Below, piece by piece: positions 31,078-41,558 of a DNA stretch of 64,000 nt. A program made the position numbers and the translations under genes. Below the pieces are notes generated by a model. The model made no database searches. It saw only the letters and a list, made by a program, of their open reading frames with translations, and had not been told where the DNA came from. Source of the stretch: Cunninghamella blakesleeana (lineage: Eukaryota; Mucoromycota; Mucoromycetes; Mucorales; Cunninghamellaceae); NCBI GenBank assembly GCA_017871115.1, contig JAFCIZ010000004.1:596501-660500 (forward strand), read 5' to 3'. The first letter of the stretch is position 1. Every line of letters starts with the position of its first letter.

Positions 31078-31843
31078 TGTCGACAATGGTGATACCAATG
31101 GCGCTCTTTGAAATTGGTCACTGCTTTTTTGAACCGTTGTTCACTGAACCATTGTTCACTAAACCAATGTTCACTGAACCAATGTTCACTGCACCGTTGT
31201 TCAATATGAAAGTCACTTCCATATCTTTTCCCTACTCTCAATATACTTTAAATAATTTTTTTAATTTTTTTTTTTAAATATAAATAGAACCAATTTTTTT
31301 CTCTTTCTTTCTCTTAAATTGTCAAATTTTTATAATAAATTATTATCTACTAAATAATTATTGAACTTGTCCACTTTATAAAACAAACTTTATAATTTTA
31401 AATTTTTTTATTTTAACTTACTATAACATATTCAATTATTGAACTTATCTATTTTTTATTTAACAAATTATTTTATTTTTATTTTATTTTTACTTTATAA
31501 TATTTTATATTATTATATACTATCTTATTTTATAATATTTATTCACTTAAATATTCTATACTACTGATCTAAATCATTTAAACTCTTTACTACTTATTTT
31601 ACTCGGCGGTCATTAAACTTTTGCTTTAATCCTGCTTATATTTTACTTATAATCTTTATTTTATTTTCTTTTATTTTTTTTATTTTATTTTATTTTTTTA
31701 ATTTTCTATTCCTTTATATTAAGTCGTTCTACTTATAAAACAGGAACTGGTGCTCACTGGAAACTTATTATATACTCCAAATATAACTTATAATACTCAT
31801 TCCTCATTTCAAAAATAAATCTTAACCAAAAACCCACATAACA
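31078..31843 (+). repeat. 5' LTR of element 1 (family B)
   Basis: 766 bp, matching 40793-41558. It has a 15-bp minisatellite near its start, and near its end CTTATAAAACAGGAACTGGTGCTCACTGG (31735-31760 region), a TATA-like box followed by the 12-mer that also forms the primer-binding site. Confidence 0.95.
31131..31204. repeat. U3 minisatellite, TTCACTGAACCATTG type
   Basis: About five 15-bp units built around the interrupted palindrome GTTCA-C-TGAAC. The same array is in the 3' LTR (40846-40919), and an expanded version in the solo LTR (52131-52250, minus). Confidence 0.9.
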
Positions 31844-31847
31844 TATT

Positions 31848-31868
31848 TGGTGCTCACTGTCGGGGATC
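31848..31868 (+). promoter_or_regulatory. Primer-binding site of element 1
   Basis: TGGTGCTCACTG followed by TCGGGGATC, four bases after the LTR end, beginning TGG as expected for pairing with the CCA end of a tRNA. Element 2 has the same site with one base changed (50703-50683, minus). The primer tRNA was not identified; it does not match the acceptor ends of the two tRNA-Ser genes here. Confidence 0.75.
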
Positions 31869-31970
31869 TTTTCTACAAGCTTATACAATCAATAAACTAC
31901 TGGGAAAGATATTCATTCTATTAAAACTACTAAACAATAATCAAGCAAGGTGAAAATAATAAACTATAGG

Positions 31971-33107
31971 ATGTCTTACGATTATACCGTGTTGGCTCAA
32001 AAGCAACCATTAATGGACTTTAAACCTCAACTTATTTCCTTTTCTGGAGGTGAACGTGAAGATTTTCGTCACTTCAGACAAATATTGGAAACTTATTTGG
32101 AACTCTCAAACAATACTACCGATAGTAGAAAACTTGCAATTTTAAAAATTCAAGTTAGAAAATCTGCTAAAACTTACTTGGATTCACTTAAGGATCAACT
32201 TCAAGATGGGTTAACATTCGATGTAGCTATGGATGCATTAGAAAAGAAATTCGTAACTGCTGAATTACTCGAATCTTATAAATTGATACTTAATAACATG
32301 CGACAAGGTGCCGATGAACATCCACGTGATTTCTACTCAAGATTACAGGAAGTTGCACGATTGGCTAATAAAGATGATAATGACATTGTGTTAATGCGTT
32401 TCCGTTATGGATTGTTACCTGTTATAAGCAAACATTGCATTGAACATGGATCCATTACTGAACAACAATGGTTAAAATATGCTGAATCATGGTGGAATGC
32501 TAATAAAGCCTATGGATCAAATAATAACAATATCTATGATATTGGAATTAATCATACTACTACTGATGTTCAACTACATCATTATCCTTTTAGTAACGAA
32601 TCATTTAATATGATAGACTCTAGTCATCGAAATACGGATACTAATTTATCGGCCAAAACTGATCCTGTCGTTACATTATTAGAACGTTTAGTTACTAATA
32701 TGGAAACAATGGAAAAGAATATGAATGATAAAATAGAACAGATAAATCAATCGACTAAGAAATCTCATAAAAGTGACAACCTTACAAGTGATGATATTGT
32801 TAAAATCGTACGTAGTGAATTATCCAAATCAAATAGAAATAATGGTTATTATCATGGATCTAACAATTATAATGGCTCTTATAAAAATAATTTTGGATCA
32901 AGACGTTATAATAATCAACAATATAACCAAGATTATAATTATGATAATAATAATAATAACTACGTATCTAATCAAACACAACAACAGCAACAACAGCAAC
33001 AACAGCAACAACAGCAACAACAGCAACATCAGCAACAGCAATATACACAACAACAATTTAATCAACAACAACAACACATTCAACAACAAACTCATTCAAA
33101 AAACTAG
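31971..33107 (+). CDS. gag: Gag polyprotein, element 1
   Basis: 378 residues from ATG 31971; an earlier in-frame GTG exists, but element 2 supports the MSYDYTVLAQ start. The capsid-like region includes GGEREDFRHFRQILETYLEL, LSDLKDQLQ-like spacing before a helical EKKF segment, and HPRDFYSRLQEVARLANK, typical of Ty3-type retrotransposon gag. No CCHC zinc knuckle is visible. Instead the C-terminus is Asn/Tyr/Gly-rich and then nearly pure Gln (encoded by CAA/CAG repeats at about 32980-33090), a prion-like composition. It ends at TAG immediately after the slippery heptamer A AAA AAC. Element 2 Gag is close to identical in the capsid part but has a shorter Gln tail. Confidence 0.9.
   Translation: MSYDYTVLAQKQPLMDFKPQLISFSGGEREDFRHFRQILETYLELSNNTTDSRKLAILKIQVRKSAKTYLDSLKDQLQDGLTFDVAMDALEKKFVTAELLESYKLILNNMRQGADEHPRDFYSRLQEVARLANKDDNDIVLMRFRYGLLPVISKHCIEHGSITEQQWLKYAESWWNANKAYGSNNNNIYDIGINHTTTDVQLHHYPFSNESFNMIDSSHRNTDTNLSAKTDPVVTLLERLVTNMETMEKNMNDKIEQINQSTKKSHKSDNLTSDDIVKIVRSELSKSNRNNGYYHGSNNYNGSYKNNFGSRRYNNQQYNQDYNYDNNNNNYVSNQTQQQQQQQQQQQQQQQQHQQQQYTQQQFNQQQQHIQQQTHSKN
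33098..33107 (+). promoter_or_regulatory. Programmed -1 frameshift site, gag/pol of element 1
   Basis: In the gag frame the sequence is A AAA AAC followed directly by the stop TAG. A -1 slip enters the open pol frame (CTA GAC GGG). A AAA AAC is one of the best-known -1 slippery heptamers. Element 2 has the same heptamer and stop in the same frame (49511-49502, minus). Confidence 0.85.
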
Positions 33108-36100
33108 ACGGGGCAATTGCATATAATGGTCAATTGGCAGTCCCTGATAACAAATCCATTAACAATAATAATAATAAAAATATCAACAATAATAATCACA
33201 TCAACAACAACAAAAACAATTTAAAAAATAATAATATTGAAAAAAATCAACAAAATATGAATGCAATCTTCGATCAACATGAACTATGGGATGAAAATGA
33301 ATATACACATTATGATGATGAAGATCTTTACGCAGCCAGATTAGATAAACCTCCTGCAGTAATGCCTTCATCTTCTAAAACACCTAAAATAATCAGTAAA
33401 GGGAAGCAAAAACTAAATATAAATAATACCTCTAAACTGATCGAGGATATAACTGATCAACAATTAACTCAACAAGATATAATTAATGATTATATCATGG
33501 ATAATATTAATGAATCAGAAAATAAAATAAAACGCAAACGACAACCACCAACACCATTACAAATAAAATATAATATTGTAGATGACGTTTTTAATCAGAA
33601 AGCTAATATTGATGTTGGCGATCTAATTAAATCTTCACACACTTTACGACGTCAATTATTAACAGCATGTAGACCTAAAAGAAAAACAACAAAATCAAAA
33701 GAACAAATTGATACAACTGCAACAGATATACCATTAAATACAATAACGAATACAGAATTAACAACAACAGCAGCTTATACAAGTTTAATCATTAATGATA
33801 AAAGAATAAAAAGTTTGATTGATAGTGGTGCTTCTAAATCATGTATGTCTAAATCTATGATGAAACTGTTAGGGTTGCAAATAGATGCTCCTTCTACTAA
33901 CATATTTATATTAGGAAACGGTACTAAACAAGCAACACTTGGAACAATACATGATGTACAAATACAAGTAAATCCTGATATTATAATACCTGTTAATATG
34001 GAAGTATTACCTAAGTGTCCTGCTCATCTGGTACTAGGAAATAATTGGTTAAGTCATGCACAAGCTCTCCTTAATTTTAGAACTAGTACACTTAAAGTAT
34101 TGTATAAACATAAATCAGCTGAACTACCTATCACTTTTTTAAAAGAAACAGATAAACCTTTAGTTACTATTAAAACAATCAATACTAATTATCAAACCGA
34201 AAACCAAACTCAAGATAATACAACAGGAAATAATAATGAAATAAATACTGATAGTGATACTGATGCTACTGATTCTGTAACAGATGATGACGAATGGGAA
34301 CATGATGAATATTCAGAAGAAGAAAATTATTACATGGAAGATGATATAAAAATTAATATTGAACGTAATCAAGAAGAAAATAGTTTAACTATATCTACTG
34401 GTAATGATGGAATGACTATACCACCTCATACAAACTGTCAATTTTATATTAATCCTAACATGCATACGTCTGAACCTATACTACTTACACAAGATGATCC
34501 TCATACTATATCTAAACCAAATGAATATACATTAAATATAATTAATAGATCTGATAAAGATGTTGATTTACCTCCGCATCATATTATTAGTGAATTTTAT
34601 AATTTAATGAGCAATGAATCTATTCTAGATACTGATGATCTGAAAGGTTATGACATAGTCGAAGAAATTGGTATAGAAGGAACAACAACAGAACTATTCA
34701 ATATTGATAATATAAATGATGACAATCCACTGGATGAATCTTTTAAAGAAAAATTACAACTTGGAAACATACCTGAAAAATATAAGATTAAGTTTTGGAA
34801 ATTAATAAATCATTATCAAGATGTTTTCGATTGGAATAATGATAAAATGGGTTATACAACAATGATTGAACATGAAATAATATTAAAAGAAAACACAGTA
34901 CCAATTAGACATCGACCTTATCGTATGAGTCCGGTAGAACAAGATTATTTAAAAATGGAATTAGATCGTCTATGTAATCTTGGAATAATCAAACCTGCAA
35001 ATACACCTTATACTGCTCCTATTATTTTGGTTAAAAAGAAAAACGGTGAATATAGAATGGTAGTAGATTACAGAAAACTGAATGCCCAAACTAAAGTAGA
35101 CGCTTACCCACTACCAAGAATTGATGATCTTATTGATGAACTAGGAACTTCAAGTATATTCTCTGCATTAGATCTTAGAGCTGGCTTTCATCAAGTACCT
35201 TTACATGATAATAGTAAAGAATTAACTGGTTTTGTTACAAAATTTGGAACATATCAATATGAAATGCTACCGATGGGGTTAGTTAATAGTCCTGCTACTT
35301 TCCAACGTTTTATAGATATATGTTTTAAATCTATGATGAATAGATGTTTAGTGGCATACATAGATGATCTCAATGTACACTCTAGTAATATTGAACAACA
35401 TTTATCTGATCTTGAAGAATTATTTAAATGTGCAAGACTTGGTGGATTATTATTCAACATAGAAAAATGTGTATTTTTTAAAGATGAACTAAAATTTCTT
35501 GGTTATATTATCACCAAAGATGGAATAAAAACAGATCCAGCAAAAATAGAAAAAGTAAAAGATTATCCACAACCAACAACAATTAAACAGATAAGAGGAT
35601 TTATTGGACTAGCATCTTATTATAGACGTTTCATACAAAACTTTGCAGCAATAGCAAGACCATTACATGATGTTACAAAGACAAAAAATAAATCACCATG
35701 GACTGATATAACAACTAAATCATTTGAATTATTAAAACAAAAACTGACAGAAGCACCTATTCTTAAAAGGGCAGATCATAGTAAACCATTTATCATAGTA
35801 TGTGATGCATCAATAGAAGGTTTAGGTTGCGTTCTATCACAATTAGATGATGATGAACAAGAACATCCTGTAGTATATGCAAGTCGTGGATTAAAACAAA
35901 GTGAAAGAAATTATAGTGCTACTAAATTGGAATGTCTAGCTCTCATATGGAGTCTACAAATGTTTAGACCCTACCTATTAGGAAAAAAATTTACTGTAAT
36001 TTCTGATCATTCTCCTTTGCGTTGGCTGATAAAGGCTCCTAATCCTACTGGTATGGTGGCACGATGGATTACTTACTTGGCTGACTATGAATTTGAAATA

Positions 36101-36160
36101 CAATATCGCAGTGGAAAGAAACAACAATCTGCAGACTTTCTTTCAAGACTTGGTTATTAA
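33104..36160 (+). CDS. pol: Pol (protease, reverse transcriptase, RNase H), element 1
   Basis: Open in the -1 frame relative to gag; about 1018 residues after the frameshift, with no good ATG near its start. Domain order: an Asn-rich, acidic linker (1-150); an aspartic protease with SLIDSGASKSCMSK (Asp about 240) and VLGNNWL; a second acidic linker; reverse transcriptase from about residue 600 with LGIIKPANTPYTAPIILVKK, YRKLNAQT, FSALDLRAGFHQ, LPMGLVNSPATFQ and the YIDD box at about 752; RNase H with IVCDASIEGLG, SATKLECLAL and SDHSPLRWL. The product ends KKQQSADFLSRLGY, with integrase not fused. All catalytic residues look intact. Confidence 0.93.
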   Translation, partial: LDGAIAYNGQLAVPDNKSINNNNNKNINNNNHINNNKNNLKNNNIEKNQQNMNAIFDQHELWDENEYTHYDDEDLYAARLDKPPAVMPSSSKTPKIISKGKQKLNINNTSKLIEDITDQQLTQQDIINDYIMDNINESENKIKRKRQPPTPLQIKYNIVDDVFNQKANIDVGDLIKSSHTLRRQLLTACRPKRKTTKSKEQIDTTATDIPLNTITNTELTTTAAYTSLIINDKRIKSLIDSGASKSCMSKSMMKLLGLQIDAPSTNIFILGNGTKQATLGTIHDVQIQVNPDIIIPVNMEVLPKCPAHLVLGNNWLSHAQALLNFRTSTLKVLYKHKSAELPITFLKETDKPLVTIKTINTNYQTENQTQDNTTGNNNEINTDSDTDATDSVTDDDEWEHDEYSEEENYYMEDDIKINIERNQEENSLTISTGNDGMTIPPHTNCQFYINPNMHTSEPILLTQDDPHTISKPNEYTLNIINRSDKDVDLPPHHIISEFYNLMSNESILDTDDLKGYDIVEEIGIEGTTTELFNIDNINDDNPLDESFKEKLQLGNIPEKYKIKFWKLINHYQDVFDWNNDKMGYTTMIEHEIILKENTVPIRHRPYRMSPVEQDYLKMELDRLCNLGIIKPANTPYTAPIILVKKKNGEYRMVVDYRKLNAQTKVDAYPLPRIDDLIDELGTSSIFSALDLRAGFHQVPLHDNSKELTGFVTKFGTYQYEMLPMGLVNSPATFQRFIDICFKSMMNRCLVAYIDDLNVHSSNIEQHLSDLEELFKCARLGGLLFNIEKCVFFKDELKFLGYIITKDGIKTDPAKIEKVKDYPQPTTIKQIRGFIGLASYYRRFIQNFAAIARPLHDVTKTKNKSPWTDITTKSFELLKQKLTEAPILKRADHSKPFIIVCDASIEGLGCVLSQLDDDEQEHPVVYASRGLKQSERNYSATKLECLALIWSLQMFRPYLLGKKFTVISDHSPLRWLIKAPNPTGMVARWITYLADYEFEIQYRSGKKQQSADFLSRLGY

Positions 36161-37006
36161 AACAAAAAAAAAAAAAAACAACATAAAAAAAAAAAAAAAA
36201 TTTATAATAATAATAAAATAAATAACGTCCAAGAGAAATTGAAGACGCTAAAAGCTAGACACAAACGTCCAAGAGAAATTGAAGACGCTAAAAGCTAGAC
36301 ACAAACGTCCAAGAGAAATTGAAGACGATAAAAGCTAGACAAACAATTAACAAAACAACTTATTTTACAATTATTTTATAGAAGACAATATTATACAACA
36401 ATTATTACTATTTCAACAACACTTGCAACAAAGATCTATATATTTTTTATACAACAATTATTTTCAACAAACTATCACCTCAACAACATTAACCACAACA
36501 AAAAAAAAAAAAAAACACATAACAAAAAAAAAAAAATAATAATAACAAAATAGCGTCCAAGACGATTGAAGACGTAAAAAGCTAATCTAACAATATATTA
36601 TTAACTAACTATTATTATTTTACAACAATTATTTTTATTACAACAATTACAACAATTTTTACAATTATTTTACAACAATTATTCTTTTATTAATAGACTA
36701 CAATAACTAACATTACAACAAACATTATTTTATAATAATATTTAAAACTACAAAAAAAAAAAAAACAACAATTAAATACATAACATTTAACAAATACAAA
36801 AAAAAAAAAAAATTGTCCAAAGACGATTGAAGACATTAAAAGCTATACTCAAAAATCAAAAACAACTTATAACGCAACACTAATACAACAATACATAATC
36901 AAAAATCCTTTTCAGAACATATTAACGCAACTCACACAACTTTATTTAATACAGTTATAATCACACACAAAAAAAAAAAAAAAATTCTTTTTACAACAAA
37001 AAAAAA
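36161..37006 (+). other. Pol-integrase gap with poly(A) tracts and repeated motif
   Basis: 846 bp without an ORF. It holds five copies of a GTCCAA...GATTGAAGAC..TAAAAGCTA motif: three in tandem with a 40-bp period (starting 36226, 36266, 36306), one at 36554 and one at 36814. Several copies lie next to runs of 12-18 A. A poly(A) run sits directly in front of the integrase ATG. Element 2 has the same kind of gap with two copies (46350-46314 and 46000-45967, minus). Confidence 0.85.
36226..36342 (+). repeat. Three 40-bp tandem repeats in element 1
   Basis: Three near-identical 40-bp units containing CGTCCAAGAGAAATTGAAGA and AAAGCTAGAC; the third differs by GATAAAAG in place of GCTAAAAG. Confidence 0.95.
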
Positions 37007-38111
37007 ATGGATCAGCAAATTATAAATAATATTAAAGAATATCTCACAACTTTAAAAATTCCTGAAGACATAACAATAAAAATGAAAAGATACTTACAAC
37101 GAAACTCACATAATTTTATTGTTCGAAACAATAAATTATATAAATTTAATATCAAACATCAAACTCTAAGACAAGTTTTAAATAAGCAAGAAGCTCTGGA
37201 AGCACTGTACATGTATCATCAACATCCTTTAGGTGGACATATTGGTTATCACAATACATTATATAAATTATCAATAAGATATTATTGGGATTCTATGGCT
37301 AAAGATATACAAATATATATAAAAAAATGTTCAAGATGTCAAACGGTAGGTCCTAAAAAATTAAATGAATTTCTCTATCCTATACCAGTTAAATCAAAAC
37401 CATTTGAACAATGGGGCTTAGATGTTAAACACGTACCTACATCAAAAGGTGGATACAGATATATTATTGCCGGTATAGATTATCTAACTAAATGGGTAGA
37501 AGCTCGTGCTTTATGTTATCAAACAACATCAGAAGTTGCCTTATTTATTTATGAAGAAATAATATGTCGTCATGGTACACCTCATCTTATAATTACGGAT
37601 AATGGCAAACCCTTTATTAGTGATTTAATAAAAAAGGTTTGTAATCAATATAATATACATCATAATACAATATCAGTCGGAAACTCTCAAGCCAATGGAT
37701 TGATTGAAAGGTTTAATTCTACACTTGGAACTATAATAAAAAAGGTTACATCAACTGAAAAATCAATATGGGATCAATACCTTCCTTCGGTTCTATTCGC
37801 GTATCGATCCATCAAACAATCTTCAACACAACAATCACCATTTTATTTAACTTATGGATATGACGTTAAAACTCCGTTTGATCAACATGCCAAACCTATT
37901 GATTTTAATACTTATAATTTTGATACACAATTAAAATTAAGGACAAAAAAGGAAATTCTAGCTCTCAATCAGATAAGACAATCAGCATCAAAAATGATAG
38001 AAAAATCACAAATGAACCAGAAATTGGCGATCGATAAAAAAGTCTTAAATAATAATAGAGAATGGAAACCTGCCTTTAGAATTGGTGACATTGTAACGCT
38101 ATATAATGGAA

Positions 38112-39777
38112 TACAGTGGGGGAAAAAACTGTTCGGACGTTTCCAAAATTTGACTTTGTTCTTTAATTACTCTATCAATACTTTATCAATCCTTATGAGA
38201 CTTAAAATAGTAATAGAATAGCTTATTTATAAATATATTACAAAGTTTGAGTTTAAAATGTTTAGATCTCCGGTTTTTATTAAGGTTTTAAACAGCGATG
38301 TCTATTCGAACAGTTTTTTCCATAATGTGAATATTAAGCATTTTCGTTCTGTTTTCCCATTTTACCTACTATTATTGGTTCGGAAAGTATAGAATAATGA
38401 TTACTAACATAAATGCATTCCGAAAAACTATTTAAACCATTATTTTTCAGTTTATTTTTTTTTATTTTCTTTCACTTTTCTTTATCACTTCAATTAAACT
38501 ACCTATTCACTTTATCCATTAAACAAGATGCCTCAAGCTTTACCTGTAGATGTCCAAAATGATTTAAAAGCAATGTTGATCAATGAAATACCATACAGTA
38601 TCATTTCCAGTAGACTTAACTTATCAAAAAGTACCATTAGCTCCTATTCTAATAAGTGGTTCCCTAATAGAAACCGTAATCTTGGTGGAAGACCTATTGT
38701 TGTAGCCGACAAAACTAAATCTCTCATCAAAAAAATGGTTCTATCAGGTCAACTACTAACTGCCACGGATGTCCAAAGGATGTTATCGAACCTAGGATAT
38801 GAATTGACAGTCAAAACATCGGCTAATGTTTTAAAATCTATGAATTTTTTTTCTGCCATCAAAAAAAAGAAGCCACTTTTGTCAAAAAAGCATCAACAGG
38901 ACCGTTTAAACTTTGCAAAAAGATACAAAAACTGGACTATTGATGACTGGAGACGTGTAGTATTCTCTGACGAAACCAAAATAAACGTCTGGGGGTCTGA
39001 TGGCTGCAAATATTATTGGTCAAGACCAGGTGACAAATTGAAGCCTCATCATCTTGATTTAACAGTCAAGCATGGGGGTGGAAATATAATGATGTGGGGT
39101 TGTATAACTCATTCTGGACCAGGATATGCATGTCAAGTTTACGATGGGACTATGAAAGCTAAGGATTATCAAGAAATTTTGAACACTACATTCAGAGATA
39201 GCATGGAATACTATGGTTTTGACTGGTCAGAGTATTATTTTCAACAGGATAACGACCCAAAACATAAAGCAACATCTACTATTGAATGGATGCGACAAGA
39301 AAAGATAAAAATACTCGAAGATTGGTCGGCTCAAAGTCCTGACTTAAACCCAATTGAACATGTGTGGCACCATTTGAAGTTAAAGCTTAGTGAATACAGT
39401 ACCAGGGCTAAAGGTGTTCACGAATTATGGGAAAGAATTGATGTAGAATGGAATTCTTTTACAGAGGAGCAATGTAAGAAGTATATAGATAGTATGCCTG
39501 ATCGTATTCAAGCTGTACTGGATGCTAAAGGCGGACCAACAAGATATTAGTTAATTAATTAGAAATTGGAAAAAACTGTTCGAATAGACATCGCTGTTTA
39601 AAACCTTAATAAAAACCGGAGATCTAAATATTTTAAACTCAAACTTTGTAATATATTTATAAATAAGCTATTCTATTACTATTCTAAGTTTCATAAGGAT
39701 TGATAAAGTATTGATAGAGTAATTAAAGAACAAAGTCAAATTTTGGAAACGTCCGAACAGTTTTTTCCCCCACTGTA
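38112..39777 (+). mobile_element. Tc1/mariner-like transposon inserted in element 1
   Basis: Element 38114-39775 (1662 bp) flanked by TA (38112-38113 and 39776-39777), the Tc1/mariner target duplication. Terminal inverted repeats are long: 38114-38321 and 39568-39775, 208 bp each and near-perfect. Each repeat starts CAGTGGGGGAAAAAACTGTT and has at its inner end the inverse motif GAACAGTTTTTTCC, so the AAAAAACTGTTCG motif occurs twice per repeat in opposite orientation. One intact transposase lies inside. The insertion is younger than element 1. Confidence 0.95.
38528..39550 (+). CDS. Tc1-like transposase (DD35E spacing)
   Basis: 340 residues, intronless and uninterrupted. The N-terminal half has helix-turn-helix type DNA-binding segments (IPYSIISSRLNLSKSTISSY) and a GGRP hook. 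The catalytic core shows VVFSDETKINVWGSDG (D148), MMWGCITHSGPG, FQQDNDPKH (D241) and SPDLNPIEHVWHHLK (E277). There are 35 residues between the second Asp and the Glu, one more than the common DD34E of Tc1. All acids are present and the inverted repeats are intact, so the copy could be active. Confidence 0.95.
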   Translation: MPQALPVDVQNDLKAMLINEIPYSIISSRLNLSKSTISSYSNKWFPNRNRNLGGRPIVVADKTKSLIKKMVLSGQLLTATDVQRMLSNLGYELTVKTSANVLKSMNFFSAIKKKKPLLSKKHQQDRLNFAKRYKNWTIDDWRRVVFSDETKINVWGSDGCKYYWSRPGDKLKPHHLDLTVKHGGGNIMMWGCITHSGPGYACQVYDGTMKAKDYQEILNTTFRDSMEYYGFDWSEYYFQQDNDPKHKATSTIEWMRQEKIKILEDWSAQSPDLNPIEHVWHHLKLKLSEYSTRAKGVHELWERIDVEWNSFTEEQCKKYIDSMPDRIQAVLDAKGGPTRY

Positions 39778-39982
39778 AAAGCAAATTCTTGGTCTGGGAA
39801 AATATCTGACATGTGGCAAGGAAAATATATCATACATCAATCTCTTGGGAAAGGTACTTATATGATTAAACCACTAGATACAACAAAGACAAGGATAAAG
39901 CGTGTTCACGGTAATAGGCTCAAGATCTTACAATTACCTGATGTAAATTGGAATGTACATGTTTATAAAACCTATGGATTGG

Positions 39983-39988
<6 letters not shown>

Positions 39989-40027
<39 letters not shown>
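39989..40027. repeat. Poly(A) tract of about 39 bp after integrase
   Basis: An uninterrupted A run begins within the integrase stop codon of element 1. Element 2 has a shorter tract at the corresponding place (about 44479-44493, T on +). Confidence 0.9.
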
Positions 40028-40030
<3 letters not shown>

Positions 40031-40364
40031 TACGTACTCTTCCGAAAAAAAACAATAATAATAATATATATAATAATAACCATAATAATATATATAATAA
40101 TAATCATAATAACATAAATCATATTTAAAAGAAATCAGATAACAAATATAATTTTAACGAAGTTGATCCAGTAACACAAAAGAACTAATCTGCCAACACA
40201 AAAAAAAAAAAAAATCTTATAAAAAAAAAAAAAAGAATTTTTCTTTCTTTCATTACTCCCTTTATTTTTATCAAGTTATTACAAAAAAAAATAAATAAAT
40301 AATAATAATTAACTTAATAACCATTTTTTTATATAATTGCTACTATCATACTTTATTAACAAAT

Positions 40365-40826
40365 ATGGAAATACCTACTAATCGCAATCGGATACCTCTA
40401 GATGAAGACCCACTCTACGATGAAGCACTGGCTGTATTGGAAAACTTCGACAAGCTGCCGGAAATTGAAACATATAAAATGTTTATAAGATATATGTACC
40501 CAATGTACGTGGATGATCATGAAACTATAGAAAAAATAAAAAACAAAATGTGTGAAACTTTCTCGGTTAGCCTCTGTCCTATGGTTCACAGGTTTCTCCA
40601 CCAGTCATTATGTCGCCCTACTACTAAAGAAAGCCTAATTGTATATAAAATGCAACGGACAAACCTATTACAAGAACTCTTTGCAGGTGTTGGTACCGCT
40701 AAAGTCAACAGGATCGTTACTAGAAAAATAAAACATAGGGATCCCTGGAATCATGTTCAAGATAGAGGGCTATCTTTTGTTGGCGTTGGGGGTGTCGACA
40801 ATGGTGATACCAATGGCGCTCTTTGA
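40365..40826 (+). CDS. ORF3 of element 1, unknown function, ends inside the 3' LTR
   Basis: 153 residues between integrase and the 3' LTR. No family recognised; there is no membrane segment, zinc finger or signal peptide. The N-terminus reads RIPLDEDPLYDEAL, the middle is helical and charged (YKMFIRYMYPMYVDDHE), then KESLIVYKMQR, and a Gly-rich end SFVGVGGV. The last codons and the stop TGA lie inside the 3' LTR, which starts at 40793. Element 2 has a collinear ORF of 152 residues (44133-43675) with roughly half the residues identical, sharing RxPLDED.LYDE, FI..YPxYV, RF.H, TKE.LI.YKM and FVGVGGV. Gag and Pol of the two elements are far more alike, so ORF3 is conserved but evolves faster. It is real coding sequence by conservation; the role is unknown. 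Confidence 0.85.
   Translation: MEIPTNRNRIPLDEDPLYDEALAVLENFDKLPEIETYKMFIRYMYPMYVDDHETIEKIKNKMCETFSVSLCPMVHRFLHQSLCRPTTKESLIVYKMQRTNLLQELFAGVGTAKVNRIVTRKIKHRDPWNHVQDRGLSFVGVGGVDNGDTNGAL
40772..40792 (+). promoter_or_regulatory. Putative plus-strand primer region of element 1
   Basis: TCTTTTGTTGGCGTTGGGGG directly before the 3' LTR, identical in element 2 (43697-43717, minus). It is G/T-rich rather than a pure purine tract. It is also the coding sequence for FVGVGG of ORF3. Confidence 0.6.
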
Positions 40827-41558
40827 AATTGGTCACTGCTTTTTTGAACCGTTGTTCACTGAACCATTGTTCACTAAACCAATGTTCACTGAACCAATGT
40901 TCACTGCACCGTTGTTCAATATGAAAGTCACTTCCATATCTTTTCCCTACTCTCAATATACTTTAAATAATTTTTTTAATTTTTTTTTTTAAATATAAAT
41001 AGAACCAATTTTTTTCTCTTTCTTTCTCTTAAATTGTCAAATTTTTATAATAAATTATTATCTACTAAATAATTATTGAACTTGTCCACTTTATAAAACA
41101 AACTTTATAATTTTAAATTTTTTTATTTTAACTTACTATAACATATTCAATTATTGAACTTATCTATTTTTTATTTAACAAATTATTTTATTTTTATTTT
41201 ATTTTTACTTTATAATATTTTATATTATTATATACTATCTTATTTTATAATATTTATTCACTTAAATATTCTATACTACTGATCTAAATCATTTAAACTC
41301 TTTACTACTTATTTTACTCGGCGGTCATTAAACTTTTGCTTTAATCCTGCTTATATTTTACTTATAATCTTTATTTTATTTTCTTTTATTTTTTTTATTT
41401 TATTTTATTTTTTTAATTTTCTATTCCTTTATATTAAGTCGTTCTACTTATAAAACAGGAACTGGTGCTCACTGGAAACTTATTATATACTCCAAATATA
41501 ACTTATAATACTCATTCCTCATTTCAAAAATAAATCTTAACCAAAAACCCACATAACA
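40793..41558 (+). repeat. 3' LTR of element 1 (family B)
   Basis: 766 bp, same length as and apparently identical to 31078-31843, ending ACATAACA, followed by target duplication TTAC. Confidence 0.95.

Larger units (their letters stand above)
37007..39990 (+). pseudogene. Integrase of element 1, interrupted by a Tc1-like transposon
   Basis: Separate ORF beginning MDQQIINNIKEYL after a poly(A) run. It holds the HHCC zinc-binding region (HQHPLGGHIGYHN, then KKCSRCQT) and the DDE core: WGLDVKHVP (D), IITDNGKPF (D), NSQANGLIERFNS (E). The frame is cut at 38113 by the Tc1-like insertion, which adds an unrelated tail ending at 38221. Downstream of the insertion (39776-39990) the rest of the C-terminal domain is still readable (SWSGKISDMWQGKY..., ending KTYGLEL). 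The intact counterpart in element 2 has 439 residues. Element 1 can therefore not make a full integrase unless the transposon leaves precisely. Confidence 0.9.

Noticed and set aside
31848..31868. Priming by the neighbouring tRNA-Ser genes
   Set aside because: Their acceptor 3' strands (AGCTGAC, AGTTGTC) are not complementary to TGGTGCTCAC of the primer-binding site.
38114..38221. Extended C-terminus of integrase in element 1 reading into the transposon
   Set aside because: The sequence after 38113 is transposon terminal repeat; the tail is an artefact of insertion.
40365..40826. ORF3 as an envelope-like gene
   Set aside because: No signal peptide, transmembrane segment or glycosylation-rich ectodomain is visible; it is too short for an envelope protein.
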